From Acinetobacter sp. Marseille-Q1618 (GTDB taxonomy: Bacteria > Pseudomonadota > Gammaproteobacteria > Pseudomonadales > Moraxellaceae), in assembly GCF_902809855.1 (NCBI RefSeq), contig NZ_CADDWJ010000001.1, forward strand, positions 496,001 to 560,000: a stretch of DNA of 64,000 nt, in the 5' to 3' direction. This document shows, in pieces, positions 44,864-56,100 of the stretch. Position numbers and translations under genes: made by a program. Under the pieces are notes generated by a model that was not told the DNA's origin, did no database searches, and saw only the letters and a list, made by a program, of their open reading frames with translations. The stretch's first letter is position 1. Every line of letters starts with the position of its first letter.

Positions 44864-46012
44864 ATGTTAGACAAGAAATCAGCACATAGCACCGCATTTA
44901 CACCCGTATCTCCTGCTGAGCGTTATGCTCAAGCTTTGTCATCTGGGCAGTTTTTGCCCGATGAAGCACAGGCGCAAGCAGTGCATGAGTTAGATCGTGT
45001 TTGGCAAGAACTCATTCACCGTTATAAGGCATCTAAAAAAGCTTTCCGTCGTTTCCGCCGTCAGACTTCGCCAACAGGTGTCTATATGTGGGGTGGTGTA
45101 GGGCGTGGTAAGACATGGTTAATGGATCAATTTTATGATTCGATTCCATTTCGTCGTAAAACCCGTATGCATTTCCATCACTTTATGCAATTTGTGCATA
45201 AAGAGTTAAATAAACTTTCAGGACAACGTAATCCATTAGATTTGGTTGCGGATCAAATTTATAAAGATGCTGTGGTGATTTGTTTTGATGAGTTTTTTGT
45301 ATCAAATGTCACCGATGCAATGATTCTCAGTGATTTATTCCAGAAATTATTTACGCGTGGTATTACCTTAATCGCAACATCCAATATTGCACCAGATGGT
45401 TTATATAAAAATGGTATCCATCGCGACCGTTTTTTACCAACCATTGAAATGGTCAAGAAAAACTGTGTTGTGCTCAATGTCGATGCAGGGGTGGACTACC
45501 GTTTACGTGTGTTAAAACAAGCACAATTGTTTAAATCGCCTCTCAATGAAGCAAATACAGCATGGATGGCAGAGCGTTTTAATGCATTGGTGTCATCACA
45601 AGCAGTGTCTAAAGATCCGATTATGATCAATAATCGTGTGGTACAAACTTTGGGACATACTGAGGATGTGTTGTGGTGTGATTTTTCTGAACTATGTATG
45701 AAACCACGTAGTCCGTCTGATTTTATTGAAATAGCGAATATTTATAATACTGTTTTAGTCAGTAATGTACCGCATTTAAATGACTTTTTGTCAGAAGGTA
45801 CACGCCGTTTTATTTATTTGGTCGATGAGTTTTATGATCGTGGAGTAAAGTTGTTACTGACTTCGGCAGACACGATTATTGAGATTTATGAAGGTGAAAA
45901 ATTAGCATTTGAAATTGAGCGTACACGCTCACGTTTACTTGAAATGCAATCAGACGATTATTTGCAATCTGAGCATCGTCAAATTCAAGGCAAAGATTTA
46001 CAAGTTGAATAA
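44864..46012 (+). CDS. zapE: Cell division ATPase ZapE (AFG1-like)
   Basis: The 382-residue AAA-like ATPase has Walker A GGVGRGKTWLMD (77-88) and ICFDEFFVSNVTDAMIL as Walker B. The late EGTRRFIYLVDEFYDRGVKL completes the AFG1 pattern. E. coli ZapE modulates Z-ring stability under low oxygen. No ribosome site is visible; the upstream region has a TATACT box. Confidence 0.88.
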   Translation: MLDKKSAHSTAFTPVSPAERYAQALSSGQFLPDEAQAQAVHELDRVWQELIHRYKASKKAFRRFRRQTSPTGVYMWGGVGRGKTWLMDQFYDSIPFRRKTRMHFHHFMQFVHKELNKLSGQRNPLDLVADQIYKDAVVICFDEFFVSNVTDAMILSDLFQKLFTRGITLIATSNIAPDGLYKNGIHRDRFLPTIEMVKKNCVVLNVDAGVDYRLRVLKQAQLFKSPLNEANTAWMAERFNALVSSQAVSKDPIMINNRVVQTLGHTEDVLWCDFSELCMKPRSPSDFIEIANIYNTVLVSNVPHLNDFLSEGTRRFIYLVDEFYDRGVKLLLTSADTIIEIYEGEKLAFEIERTRSRLLEMQSDDYLQSEHRQIQGKDLQVE

Positions 46013-46021
46013 TCTCAAATC

Positions 46022-46045
46022 AGCACTCGAAAGAGTGCTTTTTTA
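46022..46045 (+). terminator. zapE terminator
   Basis: AGCACTC-gaaa-GAGTGCT with a stable GNRA-type loop is followed by T6, about 10 bases after the stop. Confidence 0.85.
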
Positions 46046-46388
46046 TGAAAAAATGAAACACATTGTTCACAAGCTTTTATCGACATTCGATATTTTTCAT
46101 GGCTTAATCGGGGATGATAAAAAGTATATCGGCATTAAAATGATGAAATAATCGGCGTTCTTGGCACTTAAGTCTAATGTCGACATTTTAAAAACTTTAT
46201 ACACTGTGGGAAGAGTATTCAAATTGTTGATGTTGTTCGCTTCTTGAACAGTATTTAATTGAATGATGTAACCATGTATTCAATTTAAAATGCTTACTAT
46301 TTAGGAATGTGATATTACTATTCAGCAAGGTATAAATCGGTATACTAAGAATCTCTTGTTATAAAAAGTAGCAATATCAGGAAAGACA
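46046..46388. other. Non-coding region upstream of malate synthase
   Basis: No credible gene is seen; a short open frame at the start merely extends from the zapE terminator. It should hold the glcB promoter: a TATACT box lies about 50 bases before the ATG. No operator motif was recognised. Confidence 0.4.
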
Positions 46389-48551
46389 ATGACTGCACGT
46401 ATTCAAAAAGGCAAGTTAGCGATTGCTAAAGAACTCTACGATTTCATCGAAAATGAAGCTTTACCAGGCTCAGGTCTAGACAGCGAAAAATACTGGAAAG
46501 ATTTCGAGCAAGTTGTTGTCGATCTTAGTCCAAAAAATAAGGCATTATTGGCTAAGCGTGACGATCTTCAAGCAAAAATTGATGAATGGCACCGCAACAA
46601 TAAATTTGAACTCGAAGCTTATAAAGCTTTCCTTACAGAAATTGGCTACTTATTACCAGAAGTAGAAGATTTCCAAATCACTACTGAAAATGTCGATGAA
46701 GAAATCGCATTATTGGCTGGTGCGCAACTGGTTGTACCTGTACGTAATGCACGTTATTGCTTAAACGCTGCCAATGCACGTTGGGGCTCTTTATATGATG
46801 CACTTTACGGTTTTGACGTGATCTCTGAAGAAGGTGGCGCGGAAAAAGGTAAAGGTTATAACCCTGTTCGTGGTGACAAAGTTATTGCATTTGCAAAGAA
46901 TTTCTTAAATGAAACATTCCCATTGGCAAATGGTTCACATGCTGATGCAACTAAATATGCAGTTGAAGCTAAAAAACTTGTTGTTACCTTAAAAGACGGT
47001 TCAACAACGACTTTGGCACATGAAGCACAATTTGTTGGCTTTAATGGTGAAGAAGCTGCACCAACTGAAATCGTATTATTAAATAATGGTTTACATGTTA
47101 TTATTGAAATTGATGCGAATAGCCCAATCGGTAAAACTGATGCTGCTGGCGTAAAAGATTTAGTACTAGAAGCTGCTGTAACCACCATTCAAGACTTAGA
47201 AGACTCAATTGCTGCAGTGGATGCTGAAGAGAAAGTTGAAGGCTATCGTAACTGGTTAGGCTTAATGAAAGGTGATCTTTCAGAGTCTATCGAGAAAAAT
47301 GGTAAAACCGTTACACGTACATTAAATAAAGACCGTACACATAAGAATCTAATTGGTGGTGAAACGACGCTTCATGGTCGTTCATTGATGTTGCTTCGTA
47401 ACGTAGGTCACTTGATGACAAACCCTGCGATCCTTGTAGATGGTGCTGAAATCTACGAAGGTATTATGGATGCATTGATCACACCATTGTTGACTTTTGC
47501 AGACATCAAAGGTGAAAACGAGAACAAGAACTCACGTAAAGGTTCGATGTACATCGTTAAACCAAAAATGCATGGTCCTGAAGAAGTTGCATTCGCAGTT
47601 GAATTGTTTGAACGTGCTGAGCAAGTTCTAGGTTTACCAGCGAAAACGTTGAAAATCGGGATCATGGACGAAGAGCGTCGTACTTCTGTCAACTTGAAAA
47701 ACTGTATCGCGCAAGCGAAAGATCGTACGATCTTTATTAACACAGGTTTCATGGATCGTACAGGTGATGAGATTCATACCTTCATGGAAGCTGGTCCATT
47801 CGTTCGTAAAGGTGAAGTGAAAGCACAAATTTGGTTCCCTGCGTATGAAAACCGTAACGTGATGATTGGTTTACAATCAGGTTTACGTGGTAAAGCACAG
47901 ATTGGTAAAGGAATGTGGCCTAAACCAGATATGCTTTTAGATATGTATAAAACCAAGATTGAGCATCCTGAAGCGGGCGCAAGCTGTGCATGGGTTCCAT
48001 CTCCATCAGGTGCGGTGATTCACGCAATCCATTACCATCAATGTAATGTTTCAACTCGTCAACAAGAGTTGTTAAAAACTGATGCATTACCACTAGATGA
48101 CTTGTTAACACCACCTTTAGCGACAGATACAAACTGGACTGAAGAAGAAAAAACCAAAGAGCTTGAAAATAACTTACAAGGTATTTTAGGTTATGTGGTT
48201 CGTTGGGTTGACTTGGGTGTAGGTTGTTCGAAAGTTCCAGATATCAATAACGTTGGTTTGATGGAAGACCGTGCAACATTACGTATTTCTTCTCAACACG
48301 TTGCAAACTGGTTGCGTCACGGTATCGTAACCAAAGAACAAGTTGAAGAAGTAATGCAACGTATGGCAAAAATCGTAGATGAGCAAAATGCTAATGATCC
48401 ACTTTACACGCCAATGGCACCAAGTTTTGATGGTTTTGCTTATAAAGCTGCCTATGATTTAGTATTTAAAGGTGCTGAGCAACCATCAGGTTATACAGAG
48501 CCATTACTTCATGCATATCGTTTAAAATTAAAAGGTTATACAGGTGACTAA
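46389..48551 (+). CDS. glcB: Malate synthase G
   Basis: The 720-residue protein matches malate synthase G in length, and includes [44 protein letters not shown] and [20 protein letters not shown]. It condenses glyoxylate and acetyl-CoA to malate in the glyoxylate cycle or glycolate use. AGGAAAG precedes the ATG. It stands alone, with terminators on both sides. Confidence 0.97.
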   Translation: MTARIQKGKLAIAKELYDFIENEALPGSGLDSEKYWKDFEQVVVDLSPKNKALLAKRDDLQAKIDEWHRNNKFELEAYKAFLTEIGYLLPEVEDFQITTENVDEEIALLAGAQLVVPVRNARYCLNAANARWGSLYDALYGFDVISEEGGAEKGKGYNPVRGDKVIAFAKNFLNETFPLANGSHADATKYAVEAKKLVVTLKDGSTTTLAHEAQFVGFNGEEAAPTEIVLLNNGLHVIIEIDANSPIGKTDAAGVKDLVLEAAVTTIQDLEDSIAAVDAEEKVEGYRNWLGLMKGDLSESIEKNGKTVTRTLNKDRTHKNLIGGETTLHGRSLMLLRNVGHLMTNPAILVDGAEIYEGIMDALITPLLTFADIKGENENKNSRKGSMYIVKPKMHGPEEVAFAVELFERAEQVLGLPAKTLKIGIMDEERRTSVNLKNCIAQAKDRTIFINTGFMDRTGDEIHTFMEAGPFVRKGEVKAQIWFPAYENRNVMIGLQSGLRGKAQIGKGMWPKPDMLLDMYKTKIEHPEAGASCAWVPSPSGAVIHAIHYHQCNVSTRQQELLKTDALPLDDLLTPPLATDTNWTEEEKTKELENNLQGILGYVVRWVDLGVGCSKVPDINNVGLMEDRATLRISSQHVANWLRHGIVTKEQVEEVMQRMAKIVDEQNANDPLYTPMAPSFDGFAYKAAYDLVFKGAEQPSGYTEPLLHAYRLKLKGYTGD

Positions 48552-48577
48552 TCTGTAATTAAAAACTTTTAAATTGT

Positions 48578-48608
48578 AAAAAACCTCTGATTATTCAGGG
48601 GTTTTTTA
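48578..48608 (+). terminator. glcB terminator
   Basis: AAAAAACC(T)CTGA pairs with TCAGGGGTTTTTT around a 4-base loop, with one T/G wobble, about 30 bases after the stop. The rest of 48609-48822 shows no gene. Confidence 0.8.
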
Positions 48609-48822
48609 ATTTTCACTGCTCAATAAAATAACAAGATATTTTTCAGATTTTTAAAGTAGAATAGTGGATGAAAATAGCATTTTTTGACGAATCAATTAGA
48701 TAGATTGGTTTTCAAATATGGATAGATAAAAGGATTTGTTGCACTTTATTTTTAAATGTCATGTGATTGACCTAAATAAATGCAATATTAAAACTAAATA
48801 AAATAGGATAAGGATTGAAATT

Positions 48823-49425
48823 ATGAGCTTAAGTTTAGACTTTGTTGAAAAAATTAACCATTTATATCAGTCTTTTATCAAATATGATGCAACACAGTGT
48901 GATCGGCTTAAGCGTTATCGCAACATAGAGCCTGATTCTGCTCAATTTTTAGCGATGCAAATTCGTATTCAAAACTCCAAAAAAATCTTAGAAATTGGAA
49001 CTTCTACAGGGTATTCAACTTTATGGTTGGCAGATGCTGCGCAGGTGACTCAAGGGCAGATTACAACTTTAGAAATAGAAGAACAACGGACACTTCAAGC
49101 TAAAAATTATGCCAAAGAGTTTGCAGTAGATGATGTTATTAAGTTTTGGGTAGGGGATGCTTACGATTTTTTATTACAATCTCATGAAAAATATGATTTT
49201 ATTTTACTGGATGCAGAGCGTGATCAATATGTTAAATACTGGCCGCATTTAAGTAAAATGATCAATGAAAATGGTGGAGTGCTTTTTGTGGATAACGTGA
49301 TTTCACATGCCAGTGAGGTAAAAAACTTTATCCAAGAAGTTAAAAAAGATCAGCGCTTTTTAAGTACCACGTTATCTTTGGGGGCGGGACTGTTTATGGT
49401 GACGCATAAGGATTATCTACGATAA
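48823..49425 (+). CDS. SAM-dependent O-methyltransferase (family 3)
   Basis: The 200-residue protein has the SAM-binding ILEIGTSTGYSTLWLADAA, an acidic LEIEEQR loop, and FILLDAERDQYVKYWP, which mark the catechol-type O-methyltransferase family. The substrate is unknown. AAGGATTG precedes the ATG. Confidence 0.85.
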   Translation: MSLSLDFVEKINHLYQSFIKYDATQCDRLKRYRNIEPDSAQFLAMQIRIQNSKKILEIGTSTGYSTLWLADAAQVTQGQITTLEIEEQRTLQAKNYAKEFAVDDVIKFWVGDAYDFLLQSHEKYDFILLDAERDQYVKYWPHLSKMINENGGVLFVDNVISHASEVKNFIQEVKKDQRFLSTTLSLGAGLFMVTHKDYLR

Positions 49426-49447
49426 AAAAATCAGGACAAGCCTGATT
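49424..49447 (-). terminator. Terminator of the KTSC gene
   Basis: On the minus strand AATCAGG-cttgt-CCTGATT is followed by T7. It begins immediately after the KTSC stop codon and overlaps the plus-strand methyltransferase stop. Confidence 0.7.
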
Positions 49448-49654
49448 CTATAAAATGCTAATCCGAGTAAAGTGCAGATCATACTCTAAATACTTTTGCA
49501 CAAATACCGTTTTGTCTTGACAGCGTAATAGATTGTTGTAGATGAATTCTGGCACAGGATGATAGAGTTCACCAGAACCATTGTTATAAAAAATTTTTAA
49601 ATACCGTGAAGATGCATTGTACTTCCAAGAAGTCACGGTCACCATTGATCCCAT
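49448..49654 (-). CDS. KTSC domain protein
   Basis: The 68-residue protein is a compact KTSC domain: SSRYLKIFYNNGSGELYHPVP and FIYNNLLRCQDK. The domain is found alone or at the C-terminus of lysyl-tRNA synthetases, and its function is unknown. The ATG at 49654 has AAGGGG before it; the frame extends to 49705 but that start has no ribosome site. Confidence 0.75.
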   Translation of the reverse strand: MGSMVTVTSWKYNASSRYLKIFYNNGSGELYHPVPEFIYNNLLRCQDKTVFVQKYLEYDLHFTRISIL

Positions 49655-49826
49655 AAGCAACCCCTTATAATTTTTGATTATTTTGCAGAAAGTTGTTTTC
49701 TGCATATTTTGAAATTAGTCTATTTATATTGGGGAATATATGACAGATTTGTAATTTAATTCTTCATTTTTCTGCTATTTATATGTTATTAACCGCTAAA
49801 TTAAAAAGTTATAGCTTGGGTATTTT

Positions 49827-50297
49827 ATGATTATTGCTTTCGATGTTGCTTATACTGAAAGTTTTGCACATGTTGTAGCTTTAGTTTTTGAGGATTGGAC
49901 AAGTCAGCATTGTACGCAAAGCTACACTTTAAATGTACAAGAAATTGCGGAATATGAATCTGGACAATTTTATAAACGTGAATTGCCATGTATTTTGGCA
50001 TTATTTAAACAAGTAAAAGAGCCAATCACAATGATTGTGGTTGATGGTTATGTCACTTTAGGAGAGGGTCAACACAAGGGCTTAGGTCAATATTTGTATG
50101 AGGCTTTAGACAGTAAGATTCCTGTGATTGGTGTTGCAAAGAATGGCTTTAAAGGCACACCTTCGTACTGTGAAATTTTAAGAGGTCAAAGTACAAAACC
50201 TTTATATATTACGGCCAAAGGCATAGAACTTGAGCAAGCAAAAAATAATGTGCAGAAAATGTATGGAAAATATCGGATACCAGAGTTGTTAAAGTAA
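49827..50297 (+). CDS. Short endonuclease V-like protein
   Basis: The 156-residue protein resembles endonuclease V (Nfi) in order of motifs: AFDVAY (Asp6), YKRELPCILAL (Glu52), VVDGYVTLGEG (Asp73) and IPVIGVAKNGFKG. The three acidic residues expected for metal binding are present. Full-length Nfi is about 220 aa; this version lacks roughly 60 residues, mostly N-terminal and C-terminal. It might act on deaminated adenines, or be a diverged paralogue. Activity is inferred. Confidence 0.7.
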   Translation: MIIAFDVAYTESFAHVVALVFEDWTSQHCTQSYTLNVQEIAEYESGQFYKRELPCILALFKQVKEPITMIVVDGYVTLGEGQHKGLGQYLYEALDSKIPVIGVAKNGFKGTPSYCEILRGQSTKPLYITAKGIELEQAKNNVQKMYGKYRIPELLK

Positions 50298-50414
50298 GTT
50301 GATCGTTTAAGTAAGCAAATACAATAACTTAGTATCTCTTCAAATTATTAAAACTAATATATAGCTTAATAACATCAAAATCTATTTATATTTATGAAAT
50401 AGAGGAAAAATAAA

Positions 50415-50771
50415 ATGATTCATAGTACAAGTAATGAAAAAATATCAATTAATTATATTGAGTTTAATGTTAGAGACATTCACCAGTCTAAAGAATTTTA
50501 TCAAAATTTAGGCTGGACTTTTACTGACTTCGGACCATCTTATTGTGAGTTTGATACTGGTGTGATTAAAGGTGGTTTTGCTCAATCTAATCATGTGCAA
50601 AGCGCAGGCGGTGCATTAATTATTTTATATAGTGATCACCTTGAGCAAAGTTTACAATGTGTCAAAGAAGCAGGTGGAACGATTGTACGAGAAATTTTTA
50701 GTTTTCCTGGCGGTCGTCGTTTTCACTTTAAAGACTTAGATGATTATGAACTTGCGATTTGGTCACATTGA
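50415..50771 (+). CDS. VOC (glyoxalase/bleomycin resistance) family protein
   Basis: The 118-residue protein has two beta-alpha-beta-beta-beta half-repeats, beginning INYIEFNVRDIHQSKEFYQNLGWTF and ending FPGGRRFHFKDLDDYELAIWSH. The metal ligands are plausible (Glu in YIEFNV and in DYELAIW). Such proteins bind small ligands; the role is unknown. GAGGAAA precedes the ATG. Confidence 0.82.
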   Translation: MIHSTSNEKISINYIEFNVRDIHQSKEFYQNLGWTFTDFGPSYCEFDTGVIKGGFAQSNHVQSAGGALIILYSDHLEQSLQCVKEAGGTIVREIFSFPGGRRFHFKDLDDYELAIWSH

Positions 50772-50788
50772 CATATTCATCGGAAAAT

Positions 50789-50816
50789 AAAAACCACGCT
50801 AAAAAGCGTGGTTTTT
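50789..50816. terminator. Bidirectional terminator between VOC gene and ahpC
   Basis: CCACGCT-aaaa-AGCGTGG with flanking A4 and T5 serves the plus-strand VOC gene and the minus-strand ahpC. Confidence 0.88.
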
Positions 50817-50839
50817 CAATCAGTTCAATCTAATAAATA

Positions 50840-51403
50840 TTAGATTTTACCTACTAAGTCGATTGAAGGCGCTAAAGTAGCATCGCCTTCTTTCCATTTA
50901 GCTGGGCAAACTTCACCTGGATGACCGTGAACATATTGAGCTGCTTTAACTTTACGAAGAAGTTCAGAAGCATCACGACCAATACCACCCGCATTAATTT
51001 CGATGATTTGGATTTTACCTTCTGGATCGATAACGAAAGTACCACGATCAGCAAGACCGTCAGCTTCGATTAAAACTTCAAAGTTTTTAGCAAGTGTCCA
51101 AGTAGGATCGCCAACCATTACGTATTGGATTTTTTTGATTTCTTCAGAAGAATCGTGCCAAGCTTTGTGAGTGAAGTGTGTGTCAGTAGAAACTGAGTAG
51201 ATTTCAACGCCTAATTTTTGGAATTCAGCATAGTTGTCTGCAAGGTCACCAAGTTCAGTTGGGCAAACAAAAGTAAAATCAGCAGGATAGAAGAAAACTA
51301 CAGACCATTTTCCTTTAAGATCAGCTTCTGTAACTTCAATAAATTGACCGTTTTGGAATGCTTGTGCTTTAAATGGTTTAACTTCAGTATTAATTAAGCT
51401 CAT
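50840..51403 (-). CDS. ahpC: Alkyl hydroperoxide reductase subunit C (peroxiredoxin)
   Basis: The 187-residue typical 2-Cys peroxiredoxin has peroxidatic Cys47 in [13 protein letters not shown] and resolving Cys166 in GEVCPAKW. It reduces hydroperoxides. The ATG at 51403 follows GGAGAT by about 4 bases and gives the usual [11 protein letters not shown] start; the longer frame to 51415 is unlikely. No ahpF is adjacent. Confidence 0.95.
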   Translation of the reverse strand: MSLINTEVKPFKAQAFQNGQFIEVTEADLKGKWSVVFFYPADFTFVCPTELGDLADNYAEFQKLGVEIYSVSTDTHFTHKAWHDSSEEIKKIQYVMVGDPTWTLAKNFEVLIEADGLADRGTFVIDPEGKIQIIEINAGGIGRDASELLRKVKAAQYVHGHPGEVCPAKWKEGDATLAPSIDLVGKI

Positions 51404-51721
51404 CATTATCTCCATGATTGAGGTTAGTCTTTAATTTAAAAATAGAATAATGCAATTTTACTTATTGGGGAAATAGTATTTTTTTATGGTTAATATCGGA
51501 AAATCCGAATTAGCCAAACTCCAGAACTATTCCTACAAATTGATCATTTTGTTCATACAACATAATTTCTAAACTATTAAAGCATTAAAAATATGATGGT
51601 TGAATGACAAAGTAATCTTTTTACTCTTTAAACAACATGCAGTCAGGGAGTGCTATTTTCAAGGGTGATTCTCAAAAAAATGATAAAAAATGTTTCATTG
51701 TCTAAAATATATTCAGATAAG
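51404..51721. other. Non-coding region between ahpC and the broken membrane-protein genes
   Basis: This AT-rich stretch should carry the ahpC promoter on the minus strand. No complete gene is seen. A frame from GTG 51650 runs in phase with pseudogene copy 1 but looks like non-coding extension. A near-palindrome TCGGAAAATCCGA lies at 51497-51509; no known operator was recognised. Confidence 0.35.
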
Positions 51722-52178
51722 ATGACTTTTTTAGATAAAAATGTATTTATGATCATCAGTCAGGTTTTGAGAGTTTTGGCAGTCATTTTTCTGTGTATTG
51801 CTTCACTTTGTTTGGTGGGCAGTCGTGGTGAATTTTGTTTGTATGAATATATCGGCCAAAATACAGTTTGGTCACTTAATGAATTGAATGGGGGTATTAG
51901 CAAAGATCCAAGTATATTTAATATGAGTGCCATGACGGCTTTGATTTTGTTTATACCATTACTGTTGTCTTATCATCGAGGTTGGTATTTATTGTTTTTT
52001 GTCGTGCTGATTCTTCTGCAAACAATTTTTTTAAGTAACATGATTGATTCGCCTTCGGTATTTGGTTTATGACAGTATTGTCTACTGTCAAAATTATTGG
52101 TTGTTGGCTTGGGCGATAGGAGAATTACTATTTATTGTGTTGAGTTTGGTATTTGTTTTTTATGAATTTGAATATTAA
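51722..52178 (+). pseudogene. Small 4-helix membrane protein, copy 1, frameshifted near C-terminus
   Basis: The ORF encodes an N-terminal membrane segment (QVLRVLAVIFLCIASLCLVG), an external part with EFCLYEYIG, and two further helices, then stops at TGA 52070. In another frame the sequence continues as YLVYDSIVYCQNYWLLAW ... FYEFEY to TAA 52176, which matches the ends of copies 2 and 3 (DSVKFC, DSIFLC). A small indel near 52050-52068 explains this. The family is unknown. Confidence 0.6.
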
Positions 52179-52608
52179 AAAATATTTGGAAGCAATTACT
52201 CTAAAATTATTATGCTCATTTTTTTTGCTTGCAAGTTTTTGCGCGTTGAATGTTGATGATGCGGGCTTGTGTGTCATGAGCTACTATGAAAAGGGTGTTG
52301 TGACATATATTCATAAAATTAGGTTCTCAAGCTGACGATAGTATAGTATTTGGTGTTGCAGGAATGTTGGGTTTTTTTCACCGATGTCTTTTTTGAAACT
52401 TTCCCGTCCGTGGTGGATTGGGTTGTTTACAAGTTTGTGTGTTTTACAGTTTTTAAGTTTGTGTCTAGTGACGATACCACTCAACCAAATCATCCATGAC
52501 AGTGTGAAATTTTGTGACAATTTTTGGTTGCTTGGATTTTTAATTTTTCACTTAGTTTTTATCATTTTAAATTTGATTTATATAAATTTATCTTCAGATT
52601 GGAAATGA
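52162..52608 (+). pseudogene. Small 4-helix membrane protein, copy 2, two compensating frameshifts
   Basis: From ATG 52162 the frame gives KLLCSFFLLASFCALNVDDA and LCVMSYYEKGVVTYIHK, then breaks near 52315. The next part (KLGSQADDSIVFGVAGMLG) lies in another frame. At the T7 run near 52372 the first frame resumes (MSFLKLSRPWWIGLF ... IIHDSVKFCDNFWLL) to the stop at 52606. The rejoined protein aligns along its length with copy 1. The start overlaps copy 1 by 17 bases. Confidence 0.6.
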
Positions 52609-52612
52609 AATA

Positions 52613-53044
52613 ATGAGCACTAGGCATTACAAATTCCTTGCTATTTTTATTTTATTGATTGCTTCGTTGAGTGCTTGTGTTGCATTTGCTTATGATGATG
52701 CTTTTTGTGTGACGGGTTATACACAGGAAGGTATTATTCGTTTTAATGAGTTTAGTACATATACTTCTGATGAGCCGTTATTATTTATTTAAGCAGGGAT
52801 TATTGGGCTATTTTTTGCCATTCTTTTGAGTTTCACCAAAATGAAACTATGGTTTTTTGCTTTGAATATACTCATGTTAATGTTTATGGCGATTCCGATG
52901 AATATGTTTTCAGTTGCACCTTTTTATCAGGTGATATATGACAGTATTTTTCTTTGTGGTCATTTTATCTTAGGTATCACAGCTGTGCTTTTTTATCTGT
53001 ATTGGCTTTTTGTGGCGATTTACCTCTTAAAATCGGAACGCTAA
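52613..53044 (+). pseudogene. Small 4-helix membrane protein, copy 3, one nonsense codon
   Basis: The frame from ATG 52613 reads YKFLAIFILLIASLSACVAF and YDDAFCVTGYTQEGII, hits TAA at 52790, and continues without shift as AGIIGLFFAILLSFTKMKLW ... FYQVIYDSIFLCGHF to TAA 53042. A single stop breaks a 143-codon gene. It begins 4 bases after copy 2. The fragment from ATG 52841 could still be translated. Confidence 0.6.
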
Positions 53045-53123
53045 AAATAGATTGATCTTTAATTCTGAAAGCGTACAGCGTAAAATGCTGCGTTCAAATT
53101 TTTATTTTTAGGAAAGTGTATCT

Positions 53124-56100
53124 GTGCCAAATCAGCTCAATGTCGATCAATTGGTCATGGTTCGGGATCGTCATCGTTTAAGTCGGCTGAAAAAAGGCAA
53201 AGAGGCGAATCCTGAAAAATTTCAACAATTATTCGAAAAATCAAATCATCAGGTCAAAAAAAGACTTGCAAGTCTACCGACGATTAAGCTCAATCAAGAT
53301 TTGCCTGTCACCCAGTATGCAGACAAATTAATTGAAGCGATTCAAAAGCATCAAATTATCATTGTGGCAGGGGAAACAGGTTCGGGGAAAACGACACAGC
53401 TTCCCCAAATTGCCATGCTTGCAGGGCGTGGCTTAACAGGCATGATTGGACATACTCAGCCTAGACGTTTGGCTGCTCGCAGTGTGTCGCAGCGGATCGC
53501 TGAAGAAGTGGGCGAAAAACTTGGACAGTCGATTTCTTTTAAAGTTCGTTTTAATGAACAAGGTTCAAATGATTCTATTGTACGTTTGATGACGGACGGT
53601 ATCTTGCTTGCTGAACTGTCTAATGATCGTTATTTAAATAAATATGACACGATTATTATTGATGAAGCGCATGAACGTTCGTTGAATATCGACTTTATCA
53701 TGGGCTATTTAAAACAAATTGTAAAAAAGCGCCCAGATTTAAAAATTATCATTACCTCTGCCACCTTAGATATCAATCGTTTCAGTCAGTATTTTAATAA
53801 CGCACCAATTTTTGAAGTAGAAGGGCGCAGTTATCCTGTCGAAGTCCGTTATCGTCCTATTTCAGAAATGTCGATTGGTGGTAGTGATGATGACGATTTT
53901 GATGATTTTGAGGAAAATCTACCGCGTGCGGTGGTCAGTGCTGTAGAAGAATGTTTTCATGATGCTGAAACTAAAGGGCATCCTGAACATGCAGATATTT
54001 TGATTTTTGCCAGTACTGAGCAAGAAATTCGAGAATTACAAGAAACTTTGCATAAGTTCGGTCCGAAACATACCCAAGTTTTACCTTTATATGCACGTTT
54101 AGCGCTGGCTGAACAGCAGAAAATCTTTAATCCATCGGGTGGTGGACGACGTATTATTATTGCCACCAACGTTGCTGAAACGGCTTTAACTGTACCGAAT
54201 ATTCGTTATGTGATTGATAGCGGTTTTGCACGTATTTCACGTTATAACTATCGTTCTCGTGTGCAACGTTTACCGATTGAGGCAGTATCTCAAGCAGCAG
54301 CCAATCAACGTAAAGGACGTTGTGGTCGTATTGCACCGGGTGTGTGTATCCGTTTGTATTCTGAAGAGGATTTTCAAAGCCGTCCTGAATTTACCGAACC
54401 TGAAATTAAACGCACCAACTTGGCTTCTGTCATTTTACAAATGCAAAGTTTAGGTTTAGGTTCTGTTGAATCGTTTGATTTTATTGAGCCACCTGATCAT
54501 CGTTTAGTGAATGATGGTCGAAAGTTGTTGATTGAGTTGGGGGCTTATAATGAACAAAAAGATGATTTAACTAAAATCGGTCTACAAATGGCGAAAATGC
54601 CAATCGACCCACGTCTTGCTCGAATGATTTTAGGTGGGGCGCATTTTGGTGTGTTAAATGAAGTCCTGATTATTGTTGCAGCACTTGCTGTACAAGACCC
54701 TCGTGAACGTCCAGCGGATAAGCAAATGCAAGCTGATCAAAAGCATGCCTTGTTCCGTGAAGCAGATTCGGACTTTTTATTTTATTTAAAATTATGGAAT
54801 ACCTTGGCTGAAAATCGTGAAAATATGAGCGAAAATAAACGCCGTACTTTTGCGAAACAGCATTTTTTAAGTTGGTTGCGTTTACGTGAGTGGAAGAAAA
54901 CCCATGAACAATTGCTTGATTTAGCACAAGGTTTAAAACTGTCTTTTAATGAAAAGAAAGCCAGCTATGAAAATTTACATCGTGCTTTACTGACTGGTTT
55001 ATTGTCTTTTATTGCCAATAAAACCGATGAGCGTAATGTGTTTATGGCGGTGCGTCAGCAAAAAGCTCGAATTTTCCCTGCTTCAACGTTGCATAAAACC
55101 AATACACCTTGGGTAATGGCATTTGAAATGGTGGAAACATCACAGGTTTATTTGCGTACTTTGGCGAAGATTGAACCTGAATGGATTTTATTGGCTGCAC
55201 CGAATTTGTTGAAACATCATTATTTCGAACCCCATTGGGCGAAAAAACCGGGTGTGGTCAATGCTTATGATCAGATTTCATTGTTCGGACTGATCATTGA
55301 ACCGAAACGTGCAACGAACTATGAAAAGGTTGATCAGCCTGCGGCACATGAGATTTTTCTACGTGATGCTTTGACCACAGGAAATTTGGGAATCACCCCT
55401 CCATTTTTAAAGCATAATTTACTGAAACTTGAAGAAGTTGAGCGTGTAGAAGACAAATTACGTCGTCGTGATTTGGTGGTCGATGAAGAAACTATTTTTC
55501 AGTTTTATGCGTCTAAAGTGCCAGCAGAAATTGCCAGTCGTCGTAGTTTTGAGGATTGGCGCGCAACGATAGAGCCGAAGAATCCACGTTATCTGTTTGT
55601 CGATGATGATGATTTGTGGATGAATGATCGTCCAACCACGCAACAATTCCCAGATTATTTACATAATGGGCAATTGCGTTTGGCGGCGAGCTATCGTTTT
55701 GATCCGAGTCATGATGAAGATGGGGCAACGGTAAAAATTCCTGTGCAAGCTTTGCCACAAGTTGATGAGAATATTTGGTCATGGGGCATTCCGGGATGGC
55801 GTTTGGATTTAATTGAAGCATTACTCAAAGCTTTGCCAAAAGATAAGCGCCGTAACTTGGTGCCGATTCCTGATACTGCCAAAAAACTTATGAACATCGT
55901 GGATGCACAGCATTTACGTGAACATATTTTTGAGTTTTTGGCTTTCCAGTTACGTGGCGAACAAATTACTGCTAAAGATTTTTCTTTTGAACGGGTAGAG
56001 CAATATCTATTGCCTTTGATCAAAGTGATTGATGAAAAAGGGCGTGTGATTGAGAAAGGGCGTGATTTAAATGAGTTGAAAGCGCGCTGTCGTACTGAAA

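Noticed and set aside
45909..46151. 80-aa ORF at the end of zapE
   Set aside because: It overlaps zapE in another frame and runs through its terminator hairpin.
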